Shown here: positions 36,796 to 46,373 of the stretch, piece after piece
How the letters are laid out: each line of letters opens with the position of its first letter
How positions within the stretch are numbered: the stretch's first letter is position 1
NCBI RefSeq assembly: GCF_018861045.1
Contig: NZ_JAHKQJ010000007.1
Location: forward strand, 520,306 to 584,305
DNA length: 64,000 nucleotides
From: Octadecabacter sp. B2R22
Lineage (GTDB): Bacteria > Pseudomonadota > Alphaproteobacteria > Rhodobacterales > Rhodobacteraceae
Reading direction: 5' to 3'
Notes under the pieces: generated by a model
What the model was told of the DNA's origin: nothing
The model's database searches: none
Seen by the model: the letters and a program-made list of their open reading frames with translations, nothing else
Program-made: the position numbers and the translations under genes

Positions 36796-37958
36796 GCGAC
36801 TTGATTGAAACCGTTCACGTAAACCTGCCAGGGCGTTCATATGACGTGGTGATCGGACCGAGTCTTTTGGCTGAGGCGGGTGCGCGGATCGCACCGTTTT
36901 TGCGACGCCCACGCGTTGTGATCGTGACCGAAGACAATGTCGCGCCGCTGCATCTGGACGCCTTGCGCGCAGGGCTCGAAGCGGAAGGCATCACATCAGA
37001 AAACCTAGTTTTACCCGCAGGTGAAGGCACCAAAAGCTGGCCGTTCCTTGAGAAAACCGTCGAATTTCTGTTGGCACAAAAGGTCGAGCGCGGCGATATC
37101 GTGATCGCATTTGGCGGCGGTGTGATTGGTGATCTGGTGGGGTTTGCGGCCGCCACAGTGCGCCGTGGCGTGCGGTTCGTTCAGATTCCAACATCCTTGT
37201 TGGCACAGGTCGACAGTTCCGTGGGCGGCAAAACGGGGATCAACTCGGTTGCGGGTAAAAACCTGATCGGCGCGTTCCACCAGCCGACGTTGGTTCTTGC
37301 GGATGTGGCCTTGCTTGGCACCCTAACAAACCGTGACTTCCTGTCGGGCTACGGCGAGGTCGCTAAATACGGGCTGCTGGGCGACGCTGATTTCTTTGAT
37401 TGGCTGGAAGTGCAAGGGCCAAAGCTTAAGCCACTGTTGAACGACAATAATATTGTGTCTTCGGATGCCGTATCTGATGAGGTTATGGCTGCGAGGGTCG
37501 AAGCTGTGCGTTGGTCTGTGCAGATGAAGGCCGACATCGTCGAACGGGATGAAACCGAACAAGGGGATCGCGCTTTGCTGAACCTTGGCCACACGTTCTG
37601 TCATGCCCTTGAGGCTGCGACTGGGTATTCAAACCGCCTGCTTCACGGCGAAGGGGTTGCGATTGGCTGTGCCATGGCCTTTGAAGTTTCCGCTCGCATG
37701 GGGCTGTGCAGCCAAGAAGCGCCAAGCCGCGTGCGCGCGCACCTCAAAGACATGGGGATGAAGACCGATCTGAAAGACATCGATGGGGAGCTGCCCGATG
37801 CCGAAGCGCTGTTGGCGCTTATGGGGCAGGACAAAAAGGTCGTCGATGGCAAGCTGCGCTTCATTTTGGCCCGTGGAATCGGTGAGGCCTTTATCACATC
37901 TGACGTGCCAGCGGACACCGTGCTGGGTGTGCTGCGCGATGGGCTTGCGGCGCGGTAG
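36792..37958 (+). CDS. aroB: 3-dehydroquinate synthase
   Basis: Converts DAHP to 3-dehydroquinate using NAD and a divalent metal. The 388-aa protein has the nucleotide-binding FGGGVIGDLVGFAAATV, then RGVRFVQIPTSLLAQVDSSVGGKTG (cited in part: QIPTSLLAQVDSS), GYGEVAKYG and the metal-ligand region NLGHTFCHALEA with HGEGVAIG. It is co-translated with aroK through a four-base overlap. Confidence 0.95.
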   Translation: MSDLIETVHVNLPGRSYDVVIGPSLLAEAGARIAPFLRRPRVVIVTEDNVAPLHLDALRAGLEAEGITSENLVLPAGEGTKSWPFLEKTVEFLLAQKVERGDIVIAFGGGVIGDLVGFAAATVRRGVRFVQIPTSLLAQVDSSVGGKTGINSVAGKNLIGAFHQPTLVLADVALLGTLTNRDFLSGYGEVAKYGLLGDADFFDWLEVQGPKLKPLLNDNNIVSSDAVSDEVMAARVEAVRWSVQMKADIVERDETEQGDRALLNLGHTFCHALEAATGYSNRLLHGEGVAIGCAMAFEVSARMGLCSQEAPSRVRAHLKDMGMKTDLKDIDGELPDAEALLALMGQDKKVVDGKLRFILARGIGEAFITSDVPADTVLGVLRDGLAAR

Positions 37959-37987
37959 ACCACGCTATTATCACGCCACAAATGATG

Positions 37988-38012
37988 AGGGGCCAAGCAA
38001 TGCTCGGCCCCT
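37988..38012. terminator. terminator between convergent aroB and ssb
   Basis: AGGGGCC (37988-37994) and GGCCCCT (38006-38012) form a 7-bp stem with an 11-base loop. It lies between the aroB and ssb stops. The T-run is poor on both strands, so strength is uncertain. Confidence 0.6.
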
Positions 38013-38037
38013 TATGAAATGTCTTTGGTGTGGTGGC

Positions 38038-38553
38038 TTAGAACGGGATTTCGTCGTCCATGTCACCGCCGCCGCCACCGCTGCTGCCTTTTTCGTCGCC
38101 GCCGCCGTAGTCGCGGCCTTGGTCGCCACCACCGTAGCCACCGCCACCATAACCGCCGCCTTGATCCCCGCCGCCGTAGCCACCGCCACCGCCGCTGTCG
38201 CCGCGCCCGCCGATCATGGTCATGACGCCGTCAAAGCCCTGCAAAACCACTTCGGTAGAATAGCGGTCATTGCCGGACTGGTCCTGCCATTTGCGGGTCT
38301 GCAGTTTGCCTTCGATATAAACCGTCGAGCCCTTCTTGAGGTATTGTTCGGCAACACGCACCAAACCTTCTTGGAAAATCGCGACAGAGTGCCATTCTGT
38401 TTTTTCGCGGCGTTCGCCAGTGTTCTTATCTTTCCAAGTCTCAGATGTGGCGATGCGAAGGTTACAAACCTTGCCACCGTTTTGAAAACTGCGCACCTCT
38501 GGGTCGCGCCCCAGATTGCCGATAAGCATGACTTTGTTAAGTGAACCGGCCAT
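38038..38553 (-). CDS. ssb: single-stranded DNA-binding protein
   Basis: A 171-aa SSB. The N-terminal OB fold (about residues 1-110) begins [21 protein letters not shown] and includes [24 protein letters not shown] (cited in part). A glycine/tyrosine-rich linker of GGGYGGG repeats follows, and the C-terminal tip DMDDEIPF is the standard protein-interaction tail. All of this is typical of a housekeeping SSB. The gene is alone and convergent to aroB. Confidence 0.96.
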   Translation of the reverse strand: MAGSLNKVMLIGNLGRDPEVRSFQNGGKVCNLRIATSETWKDKNTGERREKTEWHSVAIFQEGLVRVAEQYLKKGSTVYIEGKLQTRKWQDQSGNDRYSTEVVLQGFDGVMTMIGGRGDSGGGGGYGGGDQGGGYGGGGYGGGDQGRDYGGGDEKGSSGGGGGDMDDEIPF

Positions 38554-38728
38554 TATTCGCCTCTCCTGTAGAATCTTTAAAGGGTTTTAACCCTGTTACA
38601 GCACCCGTGATAGGCCCGAAAGCCTTAACGGACCCTTAGGGTTCATTCCGCACGGGATAAAACCATGCTGCAATATGGTCAAACCTTGGATGATAGGTTA
38701 TATTTTTGCAAAATGTGGGGGCATGTTT

Positions 38729-39331
38729 ATGCGCGTATTGGCAAGTGTGGCGGCGTTCGCTACTGTTTTTACTACGATTTCAATCACTTCGGTGCCAGCT
38801 GCTGCTGACACCCTGTCGACGCGCAACCGCACCACTTTATTCAGTTCGCAGCTTGATGTGCTGGATGGTCGGGCTGCGTCTCAATACGCCAATTCGATCC
38901 GTTTGCAGCCACCTCGCATTGAAGTGCCGACAACAACGAACACAGGGCCGCAATATAGCGGCAGCTATCGTGGTCAGTTTCTTAACATGGCAAAAGCCGC
39001 AGCACAGCGTAACCGCGTTCCCGAAGATTTGTTCCTGCGTTTGGTCCAACAAGAAAGCGCATGGAACCCGAATGCACTGTCCCATGCGGGGGCAATTGGA
39101 CTAGCACAACTGATGCCGGGGACAGCACAGTATTTACGTGTAAACCCTCGTGATCCTTACCAAAACCTAGATGGTGGTGCGCGCTATTTGCGTGAACAGT
39201 ATGACACTTTCGGGTCATGGCGCTTGGCGCTTGCGGCCTACAACGCGGGCCCGGGCGCGGTTCAGCAGCACGGCGGTGTGCCACCTTACCGTGAGACGCG
39301 CAATTACGTGCGTGTCATCTGGGGCAGCTAG
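38729..39331 (+). CDS. lytic transglycosylase (SLT domain)
   Basis: A periplasmic murein-cleaving enzyme of 200 aa starting at the ATG at 38729; GTGGGGG lies 7 bases upstream, while the ATG at 38723 would be too close to it. The signal peptide is [21 protein letters not shown] with cleavage near AAADT. The SLT domain (about 85-200) has the catalytic Glu in [14 protein letters not shown], then [13 protein letters not shown], and the [13 protein letters not shown] motif. It is a single gene with its own terminator. Confidence 0.92.
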   Translation: MRVLASVAAFATVFTTISITSVPAAADTLSTRNRTTLFSSQLDVLDGRAASQYANSIRLQPPRIEVPTTTNTGPQYSGSYRGQFLNMAKAAAQRNRVPEDLFLRLVQQESAWNPNALSHAGAIGLAQLMPGTAQYLRVNPRDPYQNLDGGARYLREQYDTFGSWRLALAAYNAGPGAVQQHGGVPPYRETRNYVRVIWGS

Positions 39332-39355
39332 AAACCTAACAGGTCGTAAATCTTG

Positions 39356-39388
39356 AGGCGTCGCATGAAATGCGGCGCCTTTCTTATT
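39356..39388 (+). terminator. intrinsic terminator after the transglycosylase gene
   Basis: AGGCGTCGCAT (39356-39366) pairs with ATGCGGCGCCT (39370-39380) in an 11-bp stem with a GAA loop and one G-T pair, followed by TTTCTTATT. It is 24 bases past the stop codon. Confidence 0.85.
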
Positions 39389-39550
39389 GATAAACATAAC
39401 TAAATACTTGGCGGGTGTCTCGAGGCAGGTGCCGCGTATCAAACGGGCTTTGCAACACGTTTGGGGGGCGCGCGCGACATAACCCAAGCGCAAAGCGCGA
39501 TGTTGTATATGTGATCGCGTGGGTTTAGGGCGACTGATGAGCCTTAGACC

Positions 39551-40369
39551 TTAGACGGAGGCAAGTGGCCCTTTTTTGCGGAATTGAGACGGGGTCATTC
39601 CGGTCTGCGATTGAAACGCGCGGGTGAAATAGGCCGGGGATCCAAAGCCAAGCGATTGGGCGATTTTGTTCACCGGAGCCTTGCTGTCACGCAGCATAAG
39701 GCGCGCTTCGAACAGAATACGATCGTTCAACAACGAGAGAGCTGATTTCCCACTTGTGGCCTTGCAGCAGCGGGCGAGATGGGTCGGGGTCACGCCCAAT
39801 TTCGCGGCGTAGTCGGCAACACCGCTGTGCAGATGATAGTCCCGCTCGATCAGATCAGTATAGGCTGCCACAAGACGCGCCGAAGCCGTATCCGAGCGGC
39901 TGTCTTTGCTGTCATCGGTGCGCAGGCCAAGTTGCCGTTCAAAATAGATCGCGAGCAGGCCAAGCTGGTAATGGGCCGCGCGATCATGGCCGGACTGATC
40001 GGACTTCAATTCTCGTTCCAAGGCATCCAGATGTGCGGCGAACTCTTTTTGGGCAATGACATCTCGCAGCCGCAGATGGGTTGGCTCCAAAGGCCATTCG
40101 GTGGCCATGGCAGACGGGATGGTCAGCATCTGCCCAAACACGGTCGGGCCAACTTCGAACCCGTACATAGTGCCTGCCGGAATATAGATCAGGTTGTTGG
40201 CGCCAAAGCCGCTGGTCAACCCCGCAATGGTGATGCGTCCCTGACCACGGGCGACGAAAATCAGACGCGGAGAGGCATGCGACCGCATGGCTTCCGTCCG
40301 CCAGCGACCTTGCCCAGCGTTTTGGGCGATTGCTGTCAAAGCGAGGCGGTTTTGCGGGTCAGTCATCAT
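39551..40369 (-). CDS. AraC family transcriptional regulator
   Basis: A 272-aa regulator. The N-terminal cupin-like sensor domain (to about residue 95) includes SPRLIFVARGQGRITIAG and NNLIYIPAGTMYGFEVG. The C-terminal double HTH (about 170-268) has VADYAAKLGVTPTHLARCCKATSG and KIAQSLGFGSPAYFTRAFQSQTGMTPSQFRKK (cited in parts). The ligand and target genes are unknown; no operon partner is adjacent. Two start ATGs (40369 and 40366) are next to each other. Confidence 0.88.
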   Translation of the reverse strand: MMTDPQNRLALTAIAQNAGQGRWRTEAMRSHASPRLIFVARGQGRITIAGLTSGFGANNLIYIPAGTMYGFEVGPTVFGQMLTIPSAMATEWPLEPTHLRLRDVIAQKEFAAHLDALERELKSDQSGHDRAAHYQLGLLAIYFERQLGLRTDDSKDSRSDTASARLVAAYTDLIERDYHLHSGVADYAAKLGVTPTHLARCCKATSGKSALSLLNDRILFEARLMLRDSKAPVNKIAQSLGFGSPAYFTRAFQSQTGMTPSQFRKKGPLASV

Positions 40370-40465
40370 GGGCGTATGGTCCAGTCTTAATCAAAAGTGA
40401 TGTTCGATTAGGACAATTTTGACGCCAAGAAATTGTAAATCAACGTTATTTTTGTGGACAATCTG

Positions 40466-41350
40466 TCACTGGGCTACATCTGGTAGAGGCAGGATTTGCC
40501 ACCGCTTCATGCGGGACCGCAACCAAGTGCGTTGACGTTTGGCGTAGCGCCGTGTGGCCACAATTATTGCTTCACGGGCCGAATCGGTTGTGATTTCACC
40601 GTTAAGCAGTTGGACCATCTCTTGGGCACCGATGGCTTTGGAAGACGGGGCGTGGGGATCCCACTTTGGCAACATCGCCTCGGCCTCGGCTATGGCCCCA
40701 GCGTCCATCATCATTTCAAATCGCTGTTCAATGCGCGCGTTCAGCCAGTCGACGTCCGGCATCAGGGCAAGGGCGGTGCAGTCTTCCAACTGGAGCAGCG
40801 GCGGCGGTGTGTCAGCTTGCCATTTACGGATGCTTCGGCCCGTTGCCTGTTGCACTTCCCATGCGCGTTGAACGCGGGCGCGGTTGTTGAGGTCGATACC
40901 GTTTGCCGTGTCTGCGTCCAATCCTGCGATCAAATCGGGCAGGGCGATTGCATCAGCTTCGGCCCGAACGTTTGGGGGCGTTGGGGGAATGTCTGCCAAC
41001 CCTTCGGTAAGGGCGGTAAAATACAATCCCGTACCCCCGACGATGATGGGGCGCACGCCTTTAAGGAATGGCGTGACATCGCGCAGCCAGTCCCCAACGG
41101 AATAGGGCGCGTCATAAGGAAGGTGGTTATAAAGATGATGTGGCGCACGTGCCATATCTTCAGCGGGGGGCTGTGCGGTCAGGATGGGCCAGCCCTGATA
41201 GATCTGTAACGCATCTGCATTGACGATCACGCCACCTTGGGCCTCAGCGATTTGCAGTGCCAAACCGGATTTGCCGCTGGCCGTCGGCCCGTAAATCAAG
41301 ACAGGCTTGTCTGGATCGATTTTGGTGAGGTCAAACATCATATGTCCCAT
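40466..41350 (-). CDS. miaA: tRNA dimethylallyltransferase
   Basis: Adds an isopentenyl group to A37 of tRNAs reading U-starting codons. Start at the ATG at 41350 ([10 protein letters not shown]) has GGGGG 9 bases upstream and gives 294 aa; a frame to 41434 would run through the pyrH leader. The P-loop is [16 protein letters not shown], the [16 protein letters not shown] segment contacts substrate, and the C-terminal region has [16 protein letters not shown] for tRNA binding. It is divergent from pyrH with a 61-base gap. Confidence 0.94.
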   Translation of the reverse strand: MGHMMFDLTKIDPDKPVLIYGPTASGKSGLALQIAEAQGGVIVNADALQIYQGWPILTAQPPAEDMARAPHHLYNHLPYDAPYSVGDWLRDVTPFLKGVRPIIVGGTGLYFTALTEGLADIPPTPPNVRAEADAIALPDLIAGLDADTANGIDLNNRARVQRAWEVQQATGRSIRKWQADTPPPLLQLEDCTALALMPDVDWLNARIEQRFEMMMDAGAIAEAEAMLPKWDPHAPSSKAIGAQEMVQLLNGEITTDSAREAIIVATRRYAKRQRTWLRSRMKRWQILPLPDVAQ

Positions 41351-41411
41351 TGCGTCCGGCCCCCTTTTGCGACATTTTGCGCGAAACGGAAAGCAGCAGC
41401 AGGGGGCAGCG

Positions 41412-42137
41412 ATGTCAGAGACCGAAAAGACCACTTATAACAGGGTCATGCTGAAGATTTCTGGTGAGGCGTTGATGGGCGACCAAGGGTTCGGCCTGCA
41501 TCCGCCAACCGTTGAGCGGATCGCCAAAGAAGTTCAAAGCGTTCAGGAAATGGGCGTTGAGATTTGCATGGTCATCGGTGGCGGAAACATCTTCCGCGGG
41601 CTTCAGGGCTCTGCGCAAGGGATGGAACGCACCACGGCTGACTATATGGGAATGCTTGCGACGGTGATGAACGCACTTGCGATGCAAGCGGCCCTTGAAG
41701 GCCTTGGCATCCACACACGGGTCATTTCTGCGATCACAATGAACGAAGTGGCTGAACCCTACATTCGCCGCCGCGCTGTGCGCCACCTTGAAAAGAAACG
41801 GATTTGTATCTTTGCGGCGGGTACGGGCAACCCGTATTTCACGACAGATACTGCGGCCACGTTGCGCGCGTCCGAAATGGCCTGCGAAGCGATCTTTAAG
41901 GGCACCAAGGTTGATGGCGTCTACGACAAAGACCCTGCAAAACACGACGACGCCAAGCGTTATGAAAAGATCACCTATGATGAGGTTCTCGCCCAGCACC
42001 TTGGTGTGATGGACGCCAGCGCCATCGCATTGGCGCGTGAAAACAGCCTGCCGATTGTGGTGTTCTCATTGGACGCAGAGGGTGGGTTCAAGAGCATTCT
42101 GGACGGCACGGGCACATCGACGGTCGTGACGGATTGA
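41412..42137 (+). CDS. pyrH: UMP kinase
   Basis: Phosphorylates UMP to UDP, the entry to UTP and CTP. The 241-aa protein starts at the ATG at 41412, 5 bases after GGGGGCAGCG. The family opening [18 protein letters not shown], the phosphate-binding [27 protein letters not shown] and the [15 protein letters not shown] block are all present. In most bacteria frr follows directly. Here a broken gene and 464 gene-free bases intervene. Confidence 0.96.
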   Translation: MSETEKTTYNRVMLKISGEALMGDQGFGLHPPTVERIAKEVQSVQEMGVEICMVIGGGNIFRGLQGSAQGMERTTADYMGMLATVMNALAMQAALEGLGIHTRVISAITMNEVAEPYIRRRAVRHLEKKRICIFAAGTGNPYFTTDTAATLRASEMACEAIFKGTKVDGVYDKDPAKHDDAKRYEKITYDEVLAQHLGVMDASAIALARENSLPIVVFSLDAEGGFKSILDGTGTSTVVTD

Positions 42138-42619
42138 TGCGACTGGCCGTTGGTTTTGCACTCATGGCGTCGCCATGTTTTGCGGAACCCGATTGGCCAG
42201 CTACGGTTGAACACCTCGAGGTTTTGGAGCTTCTGGGCGGACATGGCTGCACCCTGAGTGATGACAGCTTGGCGGACGCATTGGCTGTTGGACTAGCCTT
42301 TGAGGCCATCCAGCTCGTGGCGTTGTCGGCACAAGCGACAGGGCAAGCAAAAGCGCAGGGCTCGTTCATTGTCTTTGATGAAAGCGTTTGCACAATCCGC
42401 CTGCCAAGGATTGAAAGCAGTTTGACGATTTCTGACTTTGGATCGCGGGTACTGTAGCCATACACTCCCAAAAAGGTCGGCGATGTCTTGGGCCAGATTG
42501 TAGCCAACGATTGCACGCTGGATTAGGAGTTTTTGATTCTTGCTTTGACTGGCGATTCTGAAGAAGAAATCCAGCGCGCCAATTATGTGGAGTTTGTTGC
42601 TGCAAATATCGTATCCTGA
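42137..42619 (+). pseudogene. exported hypothetical protein interrupted by two in-frame amber codons
   Basis: A frame starts at the ATG at 42137 (TGATG overlap with pyrH) with a signal peptide [16 protein letters not shown]. It stops at TAG 42455-42457 (106 aa). The same frame continues with sensible coding sequence PYTPKKVGDVLGQIVANDC to a second TAG at 42524-42526, and again with LALTGDSEEEIQRANYVEF to TGA at 42617-42619. Both ambers are exactly in frame (69 and 162 bases from the first to the second and to the TGA). This is best read as a 160-residue secreted protein disabled by two nonsense mutations; a sequencing error or amber readthrough are less likely. Confidence 0.7.
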
Positions 42620-43083
42620 GATGTGCGGTTATTTAGTAATAATAAAATTTCGGCGTTCGGGATAGCTGACTACCACTTCACGAGCGGCGGTTGTGCAAGT
42701 TCAACAAATGCTGACGACCTCCGAGTAAACCACGGAATTCATTTGTCTGGTTTCGCTCGCTACGTTCGCGAACTCGGAGAACAAAGTGAGTGCGGCGTAA
42801 GAGCGACCTCCAATAGTATCCGGGTGGCCAACAAAATTCAGGGATACGACCGGGCCAATGTTGAGCCGCAGTCGGTTCAAAATATCTATTTGTTTGCCGA
42901 ATACGAGTTGATTGCAGAAGCTGTTGGCTGGCGCAGTGGCTTTTGGGAGCGGGCAGTTCGCCCACCGCTTTGTCATTATCCGACCTGAACCCCGCCGATC
43001 TGCACATGTTCTGCGCACATCCGCTATACAAATGCGACTAGATAACTGTATATCACCTCAAACGAACCCAAAAGAGCAGCCCA
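42620..43083. other. gene-free block between the broken gene and frr
   Basis: 464 bases whose longest frames on either strand have compositions unlike neighbouring genes. It contains small inverted repeats such as GCGGGCAGTTCGCCC near 42950. It may be decayed inserted DNA or a Rhodobacterales interspersed element; I see no transposase remnant or RNA gene. Confidence 0.45.
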
Positions 43084-43647
43084 ATGTCAGATGATTTTAT
43101 CCTAGATACCGACGATTTGCAGCGACGCATGGATGGCGCAATCGCCAATTTGCGCACTGAATTCTCATCCCTTCGCACAGGCCGTGCGTCCGGCTCCATG
43201 CTGGACCCTGTGATGGTTGATGCCTACGGCTCAATGACGCCGATCAACCAGGTCGGCACCGTCAACGTGCCAGAGCCACGAATGGTAACCGTGAACGTTT
43301 GGGACAAGGGCCTTGTCGGCAAAGTCGAAAAAGCGATCCGTGAAAGTGGTCTGGGGATTAACCCACAGCTGAACGGCACGATCATCATGTTGCCGATTCC
43401 GGAACTGAACGAAGAACGCCGCCGCGAATTGGGCAAGGTCGCTGGCGGTTACGCCGAAAGTGGCCGCGTCAGCATTCGCAATTTGCGCCGTGACGGGATG
43501 GACCAGATCAAAAAGGCAAAGAATGACGGCATGTCAGAGGACGATCAGAAGTTCTGGGAAGGCGCCGTTCAGGAATTGACTGACGATTATATCAAGCGGA
43601 TCGATGATCAGCTTGAGACTAAACAAGCGGAAATCATGCAAGTCTGA
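43084..43647 (+). CDS. frr: ribosome recycling factor
   Basis: Splits post-termination ribosomes with EF-G. The 187-aa protein has the standard helical bundle opening [25 protein letters not shown] (cited in part) and the [20 protein letters not shown] segment in the beta domain, then [20 protein letters not shown] and helix 3 with [15 protein letters not shown]. It stands 44 bases before uppS, the start of a long envelope-precursor operon. Confidence 0.97.
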   Translation: MSDDFILDTDDLQRRMDGAIANLRTEFSSLRTGRASGSMLDPVMVDAYGSMTPINQVGTVNVPEPRMVTVNVWDKGLVGKVEKAIRESGLGINPQLNGTIIMLPIPELNEERRRELGKVAGGYAESGRVSIRNLRRDGMDQIKKAKNDGMSEDDQKFWEGAVQELTDDYIKRIDDQLETKQAEIMQV

Positions 43648-43690
43648 CACGTTGTCAGGATCAATTACGAGTAGAGCGGGGGCCACATTT

Positions 43691-44410
43691 ATGGCCAAAG
43701 ACAGCAAAGCCGGGCCAAATCACGTCGCCATCATCATGGATGGCAATGGGCGTTGGGCTCAGATGCGCGGTCGCCCGCGGCTTTTTGGGCACCACGCTGG
43801 TGCCAAGCGGGTCCGTGACATCGTTGAATCCTGTCCCGGATTCGACGTTAAGTATCTGACAATATTTGCATTCTCGACAGAGAACTGGAAACGCACTCAA
43901 ACCGAAGTCGCAGGTTTGATGAAACTGTTCCGCCGTTACATTCAACGCGAAGCGCGTGATCTCTTGGCGCGCGGTGTGCGGGTTCGTTTTATTGGTGATC
44001 GGGTTCGGCTGGACGATAAGCTCGTCAATATGATGGACGAACTAGAATTGTTGACCCGTGACAACGACAAGGTCCATCTGACGATTGCGCTGAACTATGG
44101 TGGGCGCGACGAGGTTGCACGCGCAACGAAACGTCTAGCCTATGACGTAGAACAGGGGCGTTTGGCGCCCAAAGATATCGACGATGAAACACTGCCGAAG
44201 TATCTGGACACCTGTTTCCTGCCAGATCCGGACTTGGTAATCCGTACAAGCGGCGAAGCGCGGATTTCCAATTTCCTCCTCTGGCAATCGGCCTATGCCG
44301 AGTATGACTTTATCGACACGCTTTGGCCTGACTTTACTCCAGCGGTCTTTGAACAGGTGCTGGATGGTTTCAAAGCCCGCGACCGCCGTTTTGGGGCGGT
44401 GAAAGTCTGA
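43691..44410 (+). CDS. uppS: undecaprenyl diphosphate synthase
   Basis: Cis-prenyltransferase making the C55 lipid carrier for peptidoglycan. The start is the ATG at 43691 (MAKDSKAGPNHVAIIMDGNG), giving 239 aa. The catalytic Asp is in IIMDGNGRWAQMRG and the conserved regions HHAGAKRVRDIV, FAFSTENWKR and TSGEARISNFLLWQSAYAE are intact. Its stop overlaps the cdsA start by one base. Confidence 0.95.
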   Translation: MAKDSKAGPNHVAIIMDGNGRWAQMRGRPRLFGHHAGAKRVRDIVESCPGFDVKYLTIFAFSTENWKRTQTEVAGLMKLFRRYIQREARDLLARGVRVRFIGDRVRLDDKLVNMMDELELLTRDNDKVHLTIALNYGGRDEVARATKRLAYDVEQGRLAPKDIDDETLPKYLDTCFLPDPDLVIRTSGEARISNFLLWQSAYAEYDFIDTLWPDFTPAVFEQVLDGFKARDRRFGAVKV

Positions 44411-45201
44411 TGGCGGCCAACTGGGAAGACCTCAAACCGCGGTTGTTGTCCAGCGTGTGGATGGCGGCAATCGGTATTGGTGCCATCATTATGGGCGGCG
44501 TCTGGTTTCAGATGCTTGCGGTCTTTGTGACGGCTGTCATGGTTTGGGAATGCTGGATTATGATCCGGGGGGCTTCTCCGACATCGGGGATGTTGCTGGC
44601 GGCGGCGGTGGCCTCGATCTTGTCCGCACAGGTTTTTGGCGGATCTCAAGCGCCTGAATTTTTGGTTCTTTTCCTTGTCGTGCCAGTTCTCGGTGCTTTG
44701 GTCCTGAACCGCGAACGCATAACGTTTTTCGTCTTTGCATTGGCTTTGCAGATCGCGGGCTGGGGCTTGGTGCATTTTAGGATTGATTACGGGTTTACGT
44801 GGTTGATTTGGCTGGTTGGCATCGTGGTCATGACGGATGTTGCTGGATATTTTGCGGGTAAATCACTGGGCGGGCCGAAATTCTGGCCGGCGATCAGCCC
44901 CAAGAAGACCTGGAGTGGGACAATAGGCGGCTGGATCGGCGCGGCATTGGTCGGGTTTGTCTTTACGCTTTTCACCAACGCGGGTCTGTCGATCATCCTC
45001 TTGTCTGTTGTGATCAGCTTTGCTGGGCAGATGGGCGATATCGCGGAAAGTGCGCTCAAGCGCCGCCAAGGTGTCAAAGACAGTTCGACATTGATCCCCG
45101 GCCACGGCGGGTTGTTTGACCGCTTTGATGCTTTACTTGGTGCGTCGCTGTTCATGTTGCTTGTGGCCAGTATCTTTAACGTCCCCGGAGTGGCCTTTTG
45201 A
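44410..45201 (+). CDS. cdsA: phosphatidate cytidylyltransferase
   Basis: Integral membrane enzyme making CDP-diacylglycerol from phosphatidate and CTP. The 263-aa protein has about seven hydrophobic segments and the family C-terminal signature SALKRRQGVKDSSTLIPGHG followed by GGLFDRFDALLGA. TDVAGYFAGKSLGGPKF also matches the family. It overlaps both uppS (one base) and dxr (four bases). Confidence 0.94.
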   Translation: MAANWEDLKPRLLSSVWMAAIGIGAIIMGGVWFQMLAVFVTAVMVWECWIMIRGASPTSGMLLAAAVASILSAQVFGGSQAPEFLVLFLVVPVLGALVLNRERITFFVFALALQIAGWGLVHFRIDYGFTWLIWLVGIVVMTDVAGYFAGKSLGGPKFWPAISPKKTWSGTIGGWIGAALVGFVFTLFTNAGLSIILLSVVISFAGQMGDIAESALKRRQGVKDSSTLIPGHGGLFDRFDALLGASLFMLLVASIFNVPGVAF

Positions 45202-46370
45202 AGCGGATTACTGTTCTCGGGGCGACGGGGTCTATCGGGCAAAACACCATTGATCTGATCCGACGCGCGCCTGACAATTACGATGTCATTGCCTTGACGG
45301 GCGCGACTAACATCAAGCAATTGATCAAAGATGCCAAAGACTTGCGCGCTGATATCGCTGTCACGTCTGATGAAACCCGACTATCGGAGTTGCGCGATGG
45401 ATTGGCGGGCACAGGAATTGAAGCTGCGGCCGGTGACGTAGCACTGATAGAAGCGGCTGCACGTCCTGTCGATTGGATCATGTCGGCCATTGTTGGGTTT
45501 GCCGGCCTTGCACCGGGGCTCGAAGCGCTCAAGCATGGCACAACTTTGGCGCTCGCAAACAAGGAATCCCTAGTTACGGCTGGCCCGCTTTTGATGGGTA
45601 AAGCCAAGCGGTTAGGGGCGACCGTCTTGCCTGTCGACAGTGAACATTCCGCGGTTTTCCAAGCATTGATAGGCGAAGATATCGCTGCCGTGGAACGGGT
45701 CATCATAACGGCCAGCGGAGGTGCGTTTCGTGACTATCCAATCGATGCACTTGCCAACGTCACGGTGGCACAGGCGTCCCAGCATCCCAATTGGGACATG
45801 GGGCAACGCATCACAATCGATTCCGCGACCATGTTTAATAAGGCGATGGAACTGATTGAAACAAAAGAGTTTTTTGACGTTTCTGCGTCTCAAATCGAAA
45901 CAATCATCCACCCCGAAAGCCTGATCCACGCCCTTGTGGGGTTCAACGACGGGGCTTTGATGGCCCATGTCGGACCGCACGATATGCGACATGCAATCGG
46001 GTTTGCGTTAAATTACCCCGACCGCAAGACATTGCCGGTCGAACGGCTGGACCTTGCCAAGATCGGGCAGTTAAATTTCCGCGCACCTGATCCTGCGCGT
46101 TACCCAGCCCTTGCCATTGCCGATCAGGTCATGGCCGAAGGTGGGCTATCCGGCGCGGTCTTTAACGCCGCCAAGGAGCAGGCATTGGATCATTTCATTG
46201 CGGGCGATTGTGGGTTTACAGACATGGCGCGGGTCGTTCAGACGGTGCTTGACGTTATGTTGACCCGAGAGGGGCTGCAAAATGCCACGATCACATTAGA
46301 TAGCGTGAGAGAGGCCGACGCCATGGCGCGCGCACTCACAAGCGAAGAAATTGCGGACACAAAGGGCTAA
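45198..46370 (+). CDS. dxr: 1-deoxy-D-xylulose 5-phosphate reductoisomerase
   Basis: First committed step of the MEP isoprenoid pathway, supplying precursors to UppS. The 390-aa protein begins MKRITVLGATGSIGQNTIDL, an NADPH-binding motif, and has the active-site blocks ALANKESLVTAG, PVDSEHSAVFQ, TASGGAFRDYP and MFNKAMELIE (metal and substrate sites). Its start overlaps cdsA by four bases. Confidence 0.96.
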   Translation: MKRITVLGATGSIGQNTIDLIRRAPDNYDVIALTGATNIKQLIKDAKDLRADIAVTSDETRLSELRDGLAGTGIEAAAGDVALIEAAARPVDWIMSAIVGFAGLAPGLEALKHGTTLALANKESLVTAGPLLMGKAKRLGATVLPVDSEHSAVFQALIGEDIAAVERVIITASGGAFRDYPIDALANVTVAQASQHPNWDMGQRITIDSATMFNKAMELIETKEFFDVSASQIETIIHPESLIHALVGFNDGALMAHVGPHDMRHAIGFALNYPDRKTLPVERLDLAKIGQLNFRAPDPARYPALAIADQVMAEGGLSGAVFNAAKEQALDHFIAGDCGFTDMARVVQTVLDVMLTREGLQNATITLDSVREADAMARALTSEEIADTKG

Positions 46371-46373
46371 ACC

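Noticed and set aside
38081-38210. GCC/ACC-rich tandem repeats as a CRISPR or satellite array
   Set aside because: They are the glycine-rich linker codons of ssb.
42623-42988. A 121-codon plus-strand frame and a 117-codon minus-strand frame in the pyrH-frr gap
   Set aside because: No ribosome binding site, odd composition and no domain; typical of non-coding spacer sequence.
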